A stretch of 64,000 bases of DNA, from assembly GCF_002285265.1 (NCBI RefSeq), contig NZ_NSJB01000001.1, forward strand, positions 1-64,000. The letters run 5' to 3'. Within the stretch, counting starts at the first letter, position 1, and each line of letters opens with the position of its first letter. Position numbers and translations under genes: made by a program. Below, in pieces: positions 19,825 to 28,814 of this stretch. The DNA is from Vandammella animalimorsus (GTDB lineage: Bacteria > Pseudomonadota > Gammaproteobacteria > Burkholderiales > Burkholderiaceae_C). The notes beneath the pieces are model-generated. The model was given only the letters and a program-made list of their open reading frames with translations, ran no database searches and was not told the DNA's origin.

Positions 19825-22398
19825 TCAGAAGCGGTAATCCACCGTCAGCATCACGCTGCGCGGCGCGCCGTATTGCAGGCGGTCGAAGGCCGAAACGTTG
19901 GACAGGTAGCGCTTGTCCAGCACGTTGTTCACGGCCAGGCGCGCGCTCAGTTGCGGTGTGAACTGGTAGCGCGCGTTCAGGTTGAGCAGCGCGTAGGCGT
20001 TCTGGCGCAGTTGCTCGGGCGCACCAGTGACCGGGTTTTCCGTGTTTGTGTATGTGCGGCCTTGCCAGTTCAGGCCGCCGCCCAGCGTGAGCTTGTTCCA
20101 CGCGCCAGGCAGGCGGTACTGGGTATAGAGCTTGAACAGGCGGCTGGGGTGCTGGGGGCGCACACGCGTGCCATCGGCTTCCTTGGTACTCAATTGCGTC
20201 CAGCCCAGGCTCAGGTCCCAGCCGGGGGCCAGGCGGCCCGCCAGCTCCAGCTCGTATCCGCGCGTTTTCACGTTGTTGGCGGCGCGGTAGGCCTGTTCGT
20301 CCACCGTGCCGGGCACGATCAGATTGCCGTCTGGCACCGCCAGCTTGTCCTGCGTGGTCTGGAACACGGCCAGGCTGCCGGTGAGCTGGCCGTCCAGCCA
20401 TTCGGCCTTCAGGCCCGCTTCCAGGTTTCGGCCCTGGAGCGAGGGCAGTGGCTGGCCGTAGCGGTCGCGATCTTCCTGCGGCTTGAAGATGCGCGTGGCG
20501 CTGGCATAGGCCGAGTAGCTGCCGCCCAGGTCGTACACCGCGCCGATGTAGGGCGTGAACACGTGTTTGTCGTGCGTCTGGAACGCGTAATGCCAGATGG
20601 CCCCGGCGCCGCCGGTGCGCTTGAGGTCGGTCACGCGCGTGCCCACGATGAGCTTGAGCGGCTCGGCCACGTGCAGACGGGCGGCCACGTAGGCGGCGCG
20701 CTGCGTGCTGCGCACATCGCCCATCAGCTCAGGTTCGGCCAGCAGGGGCGGCTCGGGCACCGTGCCGTCAAAGGCCCAGGCGTTGGGCAGCGCGTACTCA
20801 CCCTCATGGGTTTTTTCAGCCCACCAGCGCTGGCGCGCCCAGCTCAGGCCGGCCATCAGCTCGTGGCGGCGGCCCCAGGCATTGAGAGCGCCGTTCAGGC
20901 GTAAGCCCAGGTCCTTCTGATTGCGCTCGCTTTGCTGATAGCTGTTGTAAAACTCCACGCCGCCGCCGCTGTGGCGGTCTGGCGTGCCCTCAGGCCAGCT
21001 CAGTTTGAGGTCAGCATTGTTGTCGGCGTGCTGGGCGTCCAGCTTCAATGTCCAGTCATCGTTGAAGCGGTGCTCCAGCTTGGCGAACAGGGTTTTTTGC
21101 GTGCTGGCCCAACCGCCCCAATTGGCCGCGAGGCTGTAGCCGCGCGGCCAATCGGTGATGCGGCGGCCCTCGCTGTCCCAAAGCAACAGGCCGCTCCAAG
21201 GTGCGCCGCGCGGCTTGAAGTTTTGCCAATCGCCGCCCAGGGTCAGGCGGGTGCCAGGGCTCAGGTCGGCCTCTACCGTGCCGTAAAAGAGCTGGCTGTC
21301 GATGTGCTCGCGGTCTTGGAAGGTGTCGCGGCTGGTGGCCTGGGCCACCACGCGGGCGCGCACGCTGCGGCTGGCGTTGAGCGGGGCGGACACATCCGCC
21401 ATGCCGCTGCGGTGCTGCCACGAACCCAGTTCGCCCTGCACCTGGCCGGTGAACACGTCCGATTCGGCGCGCTTGCGCACCATGTTGATGCTGGCCGAAG
21501 GCTCGCCCGCGCCGGTCAGCAGGCCGGTGGCGCCGCGCACCACTTCCACCCGGTCGTACATGGCCAGGTTGTTGCGGGTTTCGCCCGCGTCCCATTGCCG
21601 GGGCCAGTTGAGCGACACGCCGTCGATCTGGTAGTTGTTGATTTCAAAGCCGCGCGCGCTCATGCGGTCGCCGCGCACGTCGTTTGGCATGGTGTGAACA
21701 CCAGGCGTGGCCATCACGGCATCGCTCAAGGTGCCCAGGCCCTGGGCCTCGATGCGCTCGCGCGTGATGACGCTGACCGACTGCGGCGTCTCGCGCGGCG
21801 ACAGCGCCAGGCCGGTGGCGCTGGCCATGGCGCGGGTGGTGAAGGAGCGCGTGCCTTCGGTGGTGCCGCTCAAGTCGGGCGCGGCGCTGACGGTGACGGC
21901 GGGCAGGGTTTGGGCCTCGCCTCGCGTGGCGGCAGCGGCGGGTTGGGCCGGTGTGGCGGCTGGGGCGCGGCGCACCACCCAGCCGCCCGCGACGGCTTCG
22001 GCCTGCAAGCCGCTGCCGGCCAGCAGTTGCCGCAGCGCCTGGGCGGTGGTGAGCTGGCCGGCCACGGCGGGGGCTTGCTTGCCCGCCATCAGGGCGTGGT
22101 CGGCCGAGATGGCCTGGCCAGTCTGCCGCGCCAGCGCGTTCAGGGCCTGGGCCAGATCCTGCGCGGGCAGGGCAATGGCGTGTACGCGCTGGGCCTGCGG
22201 GGCGGCTGCGTTGGGTTGGGCTTGCGCCTGTGCTGGCGCAGCCGCAGCCGCCGTCAGCGCCAGCCAGGCGCAGGCCCAGGCCACGGCGGTGCAGGCCCAG
22301 GCCGGTTGCCTGCGCGGCAGGGCGGCGGGCGAAGGGCTTGCTTTGGAGGCGGGTTCAAGGGCGGATGCGAGCGGGAAGGGCGAGGCGGTGGAAGGCAT
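19825..22398 (-). CDS. TonB-dependent siderophore receptor with N-terminal signalling domain (receptor 2)
   Basis: 857 residues. A long signal region (WACAWLALTAAAAAPAQAQA) is followed by an STN signalling domain (IALPAQDLAQALNALARQTG), a TonB-box linker (LPAVTVSAAP), the plug (RGFEINNYQIDGVSLNW, YDRVEVVRGATGLL) and a barrel ending LTVDYRF. It is clearly paralogous to receptor 1: linker and plug segments such as SGTTEGTRSFTTRAM are nearly identical, and both end SVMLTVDYRF. The start at 22398 has AAAGGACAAG upstream. Here the receptor comes first, followed by fecI and fecR, the reverse of system 1. The ligand is unknown. Confidence 0.92.
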   Translation of the reverse strand: MPSTASPFPLASALEPASKASPSPAALPRRQPAWACTAVAWACAWLALTAAAAAPAQAQAQPNAAAPQAQRVHAIALPAQDLAQALNALARQTGQAISADHALMAGKQAPAVAGQLTTAQALRQLLAGSGLQAEAVAGGWVVRRAPAATPAQPAAAATRGEAQTLPAVTVSAAPDLSGTTEGTRSFTTRAMASATGLALSPRETPQSVSVITRERIEAQGLGTLSDAVMATPGVHTMPNDVRGDRMSARGFEINNYQIDGVSLNWPRQWDAGETRNNLAMYDRVEVVRGATGLLTGAGEPSASINMVRKRAESDVFTGQVQGELGSWQHRSGMADVSAPLNASRSVRARVVAQATSRDTFQDREHIDSQLFYGTVEADLSPGTRLTLGGDWQNFKPRGAPWSGLLLWDSEGRRITDWPRGYSLAANWGGWASTQKTLFAKLEHRFNDDWTLKLDAQHADNNADLKLSWPEGTPDRHSGGGVEFYNSYQQSERNQKDLGLRLNGALNAWGRRHELMAGLSWARQRWWAEKTHEGEYALPNAWAFDGTVPEPPLLAEPELMGDVRSTQRAAYVAARLHVAEPLKLIVGTRVTDLKRTGGAGAIWHYAFQTHDKHVFTPYIGAVYDLGGSYSAYASATRIFKPQEDRDRYGQPLPSLQGRNLEAGLKAEWLDGQLTGSLAVFQTTQDKLAVPDGNLIVPGTVDEQAYRAANNVKTRGYELELAGRLAPGWDLSLGWTQLSTKEADGTRVRPQHPSRLFKLYTQYRLPGAWNKLTLGGGLNWQGRTYTNTENPVTGAPEQLRQNAYALLNLNARYQFTPQLSARLAVNNVLDKRYLSNVSAFDRLQYGAPRSVMLTVDYRF

Positions 22399-22588
22399 GC
22401 TGTCTTGTCCTTTCAATCGGTTGGGCCAGTGTGGGCCGGGGTTTGCGGCCAGCGGTACAACCGTGAAGACGAAACAGCCGTGCAGAACCGGACAGTTTTT
22501 TTGCTGATTTTTTTGCCGGGCCTGTGCGGTGCGGGCGGCAGGGGCCGGGCACAGGCCCCTGCTCAAGCGGCCGCGCCAAAAACCTCAT

Positions 22589-24184
22589 TCATCCCCCATA
22601 CAGCGCACGGGCCTCGCCCAAGGTATTGGCAATGCGCGTCATGTGCTTGGTCACGCGCTCCAGCCAGCGCTGCGCGGTCAGCTGCTCCAGCGCGGCGGCG
22701 GCGCTGACGCGGTAATTGGCTGCGCCCTCGACCACGGCGCGGCGCGCTGCGCCCTGCTGCTCATTGACCCAGGCGCTGATCTGGCGCAGCTCTTCGGTCA
22801 CGTCTTCGCGCAGGGCCAGGGCGTCGTCGGCCAGCCATTGGGCGCTGCGTTCGAGCACCGGCGCCAGGCGCTGGGCCAGCTCGGCCAGGGCAGGGCGCTC
22901 GCGCAGCACCTCGGCGTGTTCGATGCTCTCCAGATCGTCGCGCAGCACGCGGGTCTGGTCCATCAGCAGCAGCAGGTGGATCAGGCGCTGCTGGTCGCTG
23001 CTCGATTGCGGCACGGGCAGCGTGGCCAGGTAGGCATCGACGGCGATGAGCAGCTTGTCCAGCGGCATGCCGCTTTTGCTGGGCGTCAGCGGCTGGCCTT
23101 GCAGGCGGTGCGCCAGCAGGGTGCAGCTGTCGGCCAGGCCCAGGCAGAGGGTTTTTTCCGCCGCCGCAATGGCCAGCGCAGGCACCGATTGCAGGGAGTT
23201 GTCCAGATAGCGCAGCGCTGGCGGGGCCGACTCTTTGACCAAGCGGCTGGCCATGCCCGCCAGCAGCGAGGTTTGCGGCAAGAACACCAGCGCGCCCAGC
23301 ACACTGAAGGCGGTGTGAAAGGCCGCCAGCGCCATGGCGGTGTTGACGCCGCCTGTGGCGGGCGCCCAGGTCTGCATGGCGTACAAAAACAGCGGTTGCA
23401 GCGCCAGCAGGGCCAGCACGGCCGAGCACAGGTTGAACAGCAAATGCACCAGCGCGGTGCGCTTGGCGCTGGCGCTGCCGCCGGTGGCCGCCAGCAGCGC
23501 GGTGGCGGTGGTGCCGATGTTCTGGCCGATGACCAGCGAGGTGGCCTGGGCAAAGTCGATGGCGCCGCTGGAGAGCGCCGCCAGCGTGGTGGCCAGCGCC
23601 GCGCTGGAGGCCTGCAGCAAAATCGTCATGACGATGCCAATGGCCACCAGCACCAGGCGCGTGCGCCAGCTGGAGTCGGAAAACGGCGTGAAATCCACGC
23701 GCTGGGCCATGTCGGCCATGGCCTGCTGCAAGAAGTCGATGCCCACGAAGATCAGCCCGAAGCCGGCCATGGTCAGCCCCACCAGGGCCATGCGGTGCTT
23801 GCCCAGCAGCTTCATGATCGCGCCCACGCCCAGCAACGGCATGGCCAGGCTGGAGATGGAGAACTTCATGCCCAGCAGCGCCACGATCCAGCCCGTGCTG
23901 GTGGAGCCGATGTTGGCGCCGATGATGACGCCGATGGCGTTCTGAAAGCTCAGCAGGCCCGCACTGACGAAGCCGATGGTGGCCATGGTCGTGGCGGTGG
24001 AGGACTGCACGGCGGCCGTGGCCCCCATGCCCGCGAGCATGGCCTTGAAGGGCCGGCCCGTCAGCCGCGCCAGGCCGGTGCGCAGCGATTCACCGGCCAT
24101 GGCCTTGAGGCTGTCGGACATCAACACCATGCCCAGCAGGAACAGGCCAATGCCGCCTGCGAGCAGACTGAGGGTGGCGAACAT
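22589..24184 (-). CDS. Na+/phosphate cotransporter family protein with PhoU-like tail
   Basis: 531 residues. The N-terminal ~320 residues carry two inverted Na/Pi-cotransporter repeats with the signature motifs AAVQSSTATTMATIGFVSAG and LLQASSAALATTLAALSSGA, plus GANIGSTSTGW and GQNIGTTATALL. About eight membrane helices are present. The last ~180 residues are soluble and helical, as in the PhoU-like tails of this family. It probably moves phosphate with sodium at the inner membrane. Start MFATLSLLAGGIGLF is typical. The 47-residue protein gene ends 24 bases upstream on the same strand. Confidence 0.9.
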   Translation of the reverse strand: MFATLSLLAGGIGLFLLGMVLMSDSLKAMAGESLRTGLARLTGRPFKAMLAGMGATAAVQSSTATTMATIGFVSAGLLSFQNAIGVIIGANIGSTSTGWIVALLGMKFSISSLAMPLLGVGAIMKLLGKHRMALVGLTMAGFGLIFVGIDFLQQAMADMAQRVDFTPFSDSSWRTRLVLVAIGIVMTILLQASSAALATTLAALSSGAIDFAQATSLVIGQNIGTTATALLAATGGSASAKRTALVHLLFNLCSAVLALLALQPLFLYAMQTWAPATGGVNTAMALAAFHTAFSVLGALVFLPQTSLLAGMASRLVKESAPPALRYLDNSLQSVPALAIAAAEKTLCLGLADSCTLLAHRLQGQPLTPSKSGMPLDKLLIAVDAYLATLPVPQSSSDQQRLIHLLLLMDQTRVLRDDLESIEHAEVLRERPALAELAQRLAPVLERSAQWLADDALALREDVTEELRQISAWVNEQQGAARRAVVEGAANYRVSAAAALEQLTAQRWLERVTKHMTRIANTLGEARALYGG

Positions 24185-24208
24185 GCAGCGTTGGAGGGCG
24201 GTGCGGCT

Positions 24209-24352
24209 TCAGCGCCCCCCGCGCAGAAACCAGAACAGCATGACGACGCTGACAATGGCGATGAGGCCCTTGACGATGATTTCGGCCGACAGGTAGGTGA
24301 ACAGGCCCTGCCAGAAGCGGGCCCAGGCGGATTGGGGTGGTTGGTCGGGCAT
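24209..24352 (-). CDS. Small single-helix membrane protein (47 residues)
   Basis: A short gene with a good ribosome binding site (GGAGGATGCACC before the ATG) encodes 47 residues. The N-terminus is soluble (MPDQPPQSAWARFWQGLF). One transmembrane helix (IIVKGLIAIVSVVMLFWFL) is followed by a positively charged end (RGGR), which suggests an N-out/C-in topology. It lies between thrC and the Na/Pi transporter on the same strand, 51 bases after thrC. I do not recognise a family; it may be an accessory or regulatory peptide of the transporter. Confidence 0.65.
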   Translation of the reverse strand: MPDQPPQSAWARFWQGLFTYLSAEIIVKGLIAIVSVVMLFWFLRGGR

Positions 24353-24403
24353 GGTGCATCCTCCTCATTGAAACTTTGCGCCCTGGCAATCGCACCAGGT
24401 GCG

Positions 24404-25828
24404 TTACGCGCAGTGCCGGGCAATCAGCGCCTTGACCTGCGCTGCATCGGCGGGCAGCACCTGTACGCGGCGCGGCAGGTCTTCGATGCCTTCCAGGCCC
24501 GCGGGGCGCTCGGGCTCGCGGCCCAGGGCTTCGCGGATGGTGGCGGCGAATTTGATGGGCAGGGCCGTCTCCAGCACGATCATGGGCGCGCCGGGGCGCT
24601 GGTGCTGGCGGGCGACTTTCACGCCATCGGCGGTGTGGGTGTCGATCATCACGCCGTGCTGCTCGTACACGTCGCGGATGGTCGCCAAGCGGTCGGCATG
24701 GGTGCTTTTGCCGCTGGCCCAGGCTTGCCCATGATCGCGCCAGGCTTGCAGCTCGGCGGGCAGGCTGAACTCGCCATCGCGCGCCAGCGCGTCGGCAAAC
24801 AGGGCTTGAACGCGCGCGCCGTCGCGGCCCAGCACATCGGCCACGAAACGCTCGAAATTGCTGGCCTTGCTGATGTCCATGCTGGGGCTGCTGGTCTCGA
24901 ACGTGTCGGCGCTGCTGCGCACGCGGTAGCGACCGGTGCGGAAGAATTCGTCGAGCACGTCGTTCTCGTTGGTGGCGACGACGAGCTGGCCGATGGGCAG
25001 GCCCATCATGCGCGCCACGTGGCCGGCGCAAACGTTGCCGAAGTTGCCGCTGGGCACGGTGAAATCGACTGGTTCATCATCCGATTGGGTAGCCTGGAAG
25101 TAGCCCGCGAAGTAGTAAACCACCTGCGCCAGCAGCCGCGCCCAGTTGATGGAGTTGACGGTGCCGATCTGGTGCTGGCGCTTGAAGGTCAGGTCGCCAC
25201 TGACGGCTTTGACGATGTCCTGGCAGTCGTCGAACACGCCCTCGATAGCGATGTTGTGGATGTTGTCGTCTTGCAGGCTGAACATTTGCGCCTGCTGAAA
25301 GGCGCTCATGCGCCCGTGCGGGCTGAGCATGAAGACGCGGATGCCCTGCTTGCCGCGCATGGCGTATTCGGCGGCGCTGCCGGTGTCGCCGCTGGTGGCG
25401 CCCAGGATGTTGAGCTGCTGGCCGCGCCGCTTCAGCTCGTACTCGAACAGGTGGCCCAGCAGTTGCATGGCCATGTCCTTGAAGGCCAGCGTGGGGCCGT
25501 TGGAGAGGGCCTCCAGATAAAAGCCGTTGCTCAACTTCTTCAGCGGCGTGATTGCGGCCGTGCCGAAAACCTGCTGTGTGTAGGTCTTGTCGCAAATGGC
25601 GCGCAGATCGGCGGCGGGGATGTCGTCGATGTAGAGGCTGAGGATCTCAAACGCCAGCGCGGCATAGCCTTGCTGCCGCCACACGCCGCGCAGGCGTGCC
25701 AGCTCGGCGCTCGTCAATTGCGGGTAACGCTCGGGCAGGTACAGGCCGCCATCGGGCGCGAGCCCTTCGAGCAGGATGTCGCAGAACTGGCGGGGGGTGG
25801 CGTCGCCACGGGTGGAGAGGTAGTTCAT
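24404..25828 (-). CDS. thrC: Threonine synthase
   Basis: 474 residues, as in Pseudomonas-type ThrC. It converts O-phosphohomoserine to threonine with PLP. Begins MNYLSTRGDATPRQFCDILL. The PLP Lys is in PTLAFKDMAMQLLG, and the phosphate-binding loop is GATSGDTGSAAEYA; also VPSGNFGNVCAGHVA. The ATG overlaps the stop of the upstream PIN toxin gene by 4 bases (ATGA), so thrC appears translationally coupled to a toxin-antitoxin pair. In related genomes thrC usually follows hom; no hom is present here. That arrangement is discussed as a finding. Confidence 0.94.
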   Translation of the reverse strand: MNYLSTRGDATPRQFCDILLEGLAPDGGLYLPERYPQLTSAELARLRGVWRQQGYAALAFEILSLYIDDIPAADLRAICDKTYTQQVFGTAAITPLKKLSNGFYLEALSNGPTLAFKDMAMQLLGHLFEYELKRRGQQLNILGATSGDTGSAAEYAMRGKQGIRVFMLSPHGRMSAFQQAQMFSLQDDNIHNIAIEGVFDDCQDIVKAVSGDLTFKRQHQIGTVNSINWARLLAQVVYYFAGYFQATQSDDEPVDFTVPSGNFGNVCAGHVARMMGLPIGQLVVATNENDVLDEFFRTGRYRVRSSADTFETSSPSMDISKASNFERFVADVLGRDGARVQALFADALARDGEFSLPAELQAWRDHGQAWASGKSTHADRLATIRDVYEQHGVMIDTHTADGVKVARQHQRPGAPMIVLETALPIKFAATIREALGREPERPAGLEGIEDLPRRVQVLPADAAQVKALIARHCA

Positions 25829-26265
25829 GGTTTCCAGGGATTGATCAGCGCAATGCCGGTATCGGTGAAATGGCGGGTGTTGCGGGTCACGAGGGTCAGG
25901 CCATGCGCCATGGCGGTGGCTGCAATGACGATGTCCAGCGCATCCTGCATGCGGCCCATGGCGCGCAGCGAGGCCTTGAGCTCCCCAAAGCATTTCCAGG
26001 TGTTGTCGTCGGTGCTCATGATGCGGCCCGAGAATTGCTGCGCCAGCAAATTGGCCCAGGCGTAGAGCTGATTGCGCTTGGCGCCTGTGGGCAGGCAGGC
26101 GATGCCGTAGTGAATTTCCCCCAGCGATGCGGAAGAGAGAACGCACTGGTCAGCGTGTGGCATCAGCCATTGGCGCAGCCCTTCATTGGGGTGCGGCTTG
26201 CTCAGCTCCGAAATGGCGCAGGTGTCCAGCAGCCAGCGTGCCTGCAGGGGGGGCTCATTCATCAT
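25825..26265 (-). CDS. PIN-domain toxin (VapC/FitB-like)
   Basis: 146 residues. A PIN ribonuclease fold with the expected acidic residues: Asp in RWLLDTCAISELSK, Glu in SLGEIHYGIA and Asp in MQDALDIVIAATA followed by VTRNTRHF. The type is closest to FitB, which has the DTCAISEL start. Such toxins cut RNA when freed from the antitoxin. The start is one of two consecutive ATGs (26265 or 26262); both overlap the antitoxin stop. Its stop overlaps the thrC start. Confidence 0.88.
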   Translation of the reverse strand: MMNEPPLQARWLLDTCAISELSKPHPNEGLRQWLMPHADQCVLSSASLGEIHYGIACLPTGAKRNQLYAWANLLAQQFSGRIMSTDDNTWKCFGELKASLRAMGRMQDALDIVIAATAMAHGLTLVTRNTRHFTDTGIALINPWKP

Positions 26266-26533
26266 CGGCAAACAGCGGCGGGCGGCCCGCACTGCGCTGG
26301 CGTGGCATGTCAGGCAGACCACCTTCCACTTTGGGCATACGCAACAAGAACTTCAGAAAATCGCCTGCCTGCGAACCCGTTGATGTAGGCGTTGCATCAG
26401 CGCCGGCCACGGCCACCACGCGCACCACGGGCTTGCCGCGCTGCGTGACGGTTTGCGGGCCTTCGCGCAAGGCGCGCTCGATCACTTCGCCAAAGCGGCT
26501 TTGGGCTTCTTGCACTGGCCAGGTGGTGCTCAT
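26255..26533 (-). CDS. Phd/YefM-family antitoxin
   Basis: 92 residues. The N-terminal Phd/YefM DNA-binding fold is visible as WPVQEAQSRFGEVIERALRE and PQTVTQRGKPVVRVVAV. The C-terminal ~45 residues, Pro/Arg-rich and ending FADDE, should bind and block the PIN toxin. It probably represses its own promoter. The start at 26533 (MSTTWPVQEA) is supported by homology and AAGGAGC upstream. It overlaps the toxin gene by 8-11 bases. The pair mixes a Phd-type antitoxin with a PIN toxin, a common combination. Confidence 0.88.
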   Translation of the reverse strand: MSTTWPVQEAQSRFGEVIERALREGPQTVTQRGKPVVRVVAVAGADATPTSTGSQAGDFLKFLLRMPKVEGGLPDMPRQRSAGRPPLFADDE

Positions 26534-26633
26534 GATGGGCGCTCCTTGCGGTTGAAGGAGGGCCTGCACGCGGCGCAGCGCACACTGCGGCTGTCGGATC
26601 GGTGCAGACCTTCCTGGACGGGATGGGGCAAAT

Positions 26634-26688
26634 TCTAGAGCGTGTTATGCACTTTGCGCGGGGGGCAAAGTGCATAACACGCTCTAGA
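26634..26688. repeat. Perfect 24-bp palindrome with 7-base loop
   Basis: Left arm 26634-26657 (TCTAGAGCGTGTTATGCACT then TTGC) is the exact reverse complement of 26665-26688; the loop is GCGGGGG. No T-run follows on either side, so it is not a standard terminator. A 16-base stretch at 54841-54856 (TTAGAGCGTGTTGTGC) matches the outer arm at 14 of 16 bases, so the motif may be a dispersed element. It lies between the antitoxin gene and the Kef antiporter, transcribed away from each other. Confidence 0.85.
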
Positions 26689-26813
26689 TGGAATCGGCAT
26701 GCAGACCATGTGCTGCGCAGGCAATGGAATCTGGCATGCTGCCGCTGCGCGAAGGCCGACTGGCCGCGTTGGTTTTGACCTGACCCTCTGCTGGCTTGCC
26801 CGATGATTGCCCC

Positions 26814-28694
26814 ATGACCCAGATCCTGCTCTACGCCTTCATGTATCTGTTTGCCGCCGTGGCCGCGGTGCTGGTTTCCAAGCGCTTTGGCATGGGCTCG
26901 GTGCTGGGCTATCTGGTGGCGGGCATTGCCATCGGCCCGGTGCTGGGGCTGGTGGGCAAGGAGCTGCAAAGCATCCAGCAGGTGGCCGAGTTCGGCGTGG
27001 TGATGATGCTGTTTCTGGTCGGGCTGGAGCTGGCGCCGCACAAGCTCTGGGCCTTGCGCAGCAAGCTGCTGGGCCTGGGCGGCTTGCAGGTGGGGCTGAC
27101 GGCGGCGCTGATTGCCGCCGTGGCGGTGCTCTTGGGGCAGAGCTGGCAGATCGGCGTGGCCGCCGGCTGCATTCTGGCGCTGTCGTCCACCGCGATCGTG
27201 CTGCAAACCCTGGGCGAAAAGGGGCTGCTGTCCAGCCAGGGCGGGCAGGCCAGCTTCATGGTGCTGCTGTTTCAGGACGTGGCCGCGATTCCGATGCTGG
27301 CGCTGCTGCCGCTGCTGGGCGCGGCCGGCGCCGCGGCCCAGGCCGAGGGGGTCGATCACTCCATCAACCTGCTGGCCGGCGAGCCGGTCTGGCTGCAGGC
27401 GCTGGCCACGGCGCTGGTGCTGCTGGCCATCGTGCTGGGGGTGCGCCGCATCGTGCCGCCGGCCTTGCGCCACATTGGCCGCACCGGGCTGCGCGAGATG
27501 TTCACCATCTTCACGCTGATGCTGGTGGTGGGCATTGCCGAGCTGATGTCGGTCATTGGCCTCTCGCCCGCGCTGGGCACCTTCATCGCCGGGGTGGCGC
27601 TGGCCGAGAGCGCCTACCGGCATGAGCTGCAAAGCCATCTGGAGCCGTTCAAGGGCCTGCTGCTGGGGCTGTTTTTCATCACCGTGGGCGCGGGCATCAA
27701 CTTCCGGCTGCTGGGCGCGGAGCTGTGGCTGATCGTGGGCCTGACGCTGGGCCTGCTGCTGCTGAAGATGCTGGTGCTGTACGTGCTGGGCCGGGCCTTC
27801 CGCCTGCCCCGGGCGGCCAATACGCTGTTCGTGTTCAGCCTGGCGCAGGCCGGCGAGTTCGGCTTCGTGCTGCTGTCCATCAGCACGCAAAGCCATTTGC
27901 TGCCGCCGCTGATTGGCGACCGCCTGCTGCTGGTAATCGCGCTGTCGATGGTGGCCACGCCGCTGCTGTTTTTGCTCTACGACTGGGTGGCCGCGCGCGG
28001 CGCGCAGCCCGAGGGCGCGCAGGAGCGCCCGCACGACGAGATCGGCGCAGGCAAGCCCATCATCCTGCTCGGCCACGGCCGCTTTGGGGTGCAGGTCAAC
28101 AGCATGCTGGCCGCCTGCGGCTTTCACTCGACGGTGATCGACTACCACGCCGAGACCGTCGAGGGCCTGACCCGCTTTGGCCTGAAGACCTACTACGGCG
28201 ATGCCAACCGCCCCGAGCTCTTGGCCTCGGCCGGGCTGCACGAGGCCAAGCTCTTGATCGTGGCCATTGACGACCAGAGCCGCGCGCTGGAGATCATCCA
28301 GTTCGTGCGGCGCCACTACCCCAAGCTGCCCATCATCGCCCGCGCCTACGACCAGAGCAATGGCTACGAGCTGCACCGCGCCGGGGCCGATCACGTCATC
28401 CGCGAAACCTTCGACGCCGCCATGCGCAGCGCGCGGCTGGCGCTGGAATCCTTGGGCATCGCCCCGGCCAAGGCGCGCGAGCTGGCCGAGCTCTACACCG
28501 AGCGCAGCGAGCACCGGCTGCAGGTGCTGGCCGAAATGCACGACCCCCAGCTGCCGGCCTATGCCAATGAGGCGCTGACGGCGCGGCTGCGCGAGATGGA
28601 GGCGCAAACCGCGCTGCTGATGCAGCAGGCGCTGCGCGCCAGCGAGCCTGAAGCCGAGCCGCGCAGCGAACCAGCAACCGGCGACCTGAGCTGA
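26814..28694 (+). CDS. Kef-type K+/H+ antiporter (CPA2) with TrkA-N (RCK) domain
   Basis: 626 residues. The N-terminal ~385 residues form a 12-13-helix CPA2 exchanger (FGMGSVLGYLVAGIAIGPVL, MLFLVGLELAPHKLW, LFQDVAAIPMLALLPLLG, PALGTFIAGVALAESAYRHE). The RCK domain follows (IILLGHGRFGVQVNSMLAA, TYYGDANRPELLASAGL). KefB/KefC are opened by electrophile-glutathione adducts and acidify the cytosol to protect it; the best match by length and motifs is KefB/KefC or YbaL, which I cannot separate by eye. No KefF/KefG partner is adjacent. The start at 26814 (MTQILLYAFM) is preferred over an in-frame start six codons upstream. Confidence 0.9.
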   Translation: MTQILLYAFMYLFAAVAAVLVSKRFGMGSVLGYLVAGIAIGPVLGLVGKELQSIQQVAEFGVVMMLFLVGLELAPHKLWALRSKLLGLGGLQVGLTAALIAAVAVLLGQSWQIGVAAGCILALSSTAIVLQTLGEKGLLSSQGGQASFMVLLFQDVAAIPMLALLPLLGAAGAAAQAEGVDHSINLLAGEPVWLQALATALVLLAIVLGVRRIVPPALRHIGRTGLREMFTIFTLMLVVGIAELMSVIGLSPALGTFIAGVALAESAYRHELQSHLEPFKGLLLGLFFITVGAGINFRLLGAELWLIVGLTLGLLLLKMLVLYVLGRAFRLPRAANTLFVFSLAQAGEFGFVLLSISTQSHLLPPLIGDRLLLVIALSMVATPLLFLLYDWVAARGAQPEGAQERPHDEIGAGKPIILLGHGRFGVQVNSMLAACGFHSTVIDYHAETVEGLTRFGLKTYYGDANRPELLASAGLHEAKLLIVAIDDQSRALEIIQFVRRHYPKLPIIARAYDQSNGYELHRAGADHVIRETFDAAMRSARLALESLGIAPAKARELAELYTERSEHRLQVLAEMHDPQLPAYANEALTARLREMEAQTALLMQQALRASEPEAEPRSEPATGDLS

Positions 28695-28749
28695 GCAAAG
28701 CTGAGCGGCGGCGCTGGCACAATGCCCCGCTGTCGTACGTCCGGCTTTT

Positions 28750-28781
28750 GTTGGCGGCAGGTGGGCGGGGGAGCCGCCAAC
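28750..28781 (+). other. Inverted repeat in the leader of the ABC transporter operon
   Basis: GTTGGCGGC (28750-28758) and GCCGCCAAC (28773-28781) form a perfect 9-bp stem with a 14-base loop, ~35 bases before the ATP-binding gene. A TTTT run precedes rather than follows it, so termination on the plus strand is unlikely. A role as operator or RNA structure is possible. Confidence 0.4.
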
Positions 28782-28814
28782 CACGGGCCAGGCCATGAGG
28801 AGGAGCAAAAGGCC

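Noticed and set aside
22529-26065. A 1178-codon plus-strand open frame over the Na/Pi transporter and thrC
   Set aside because: Antisense shadow with low-complexity composition and no family match.
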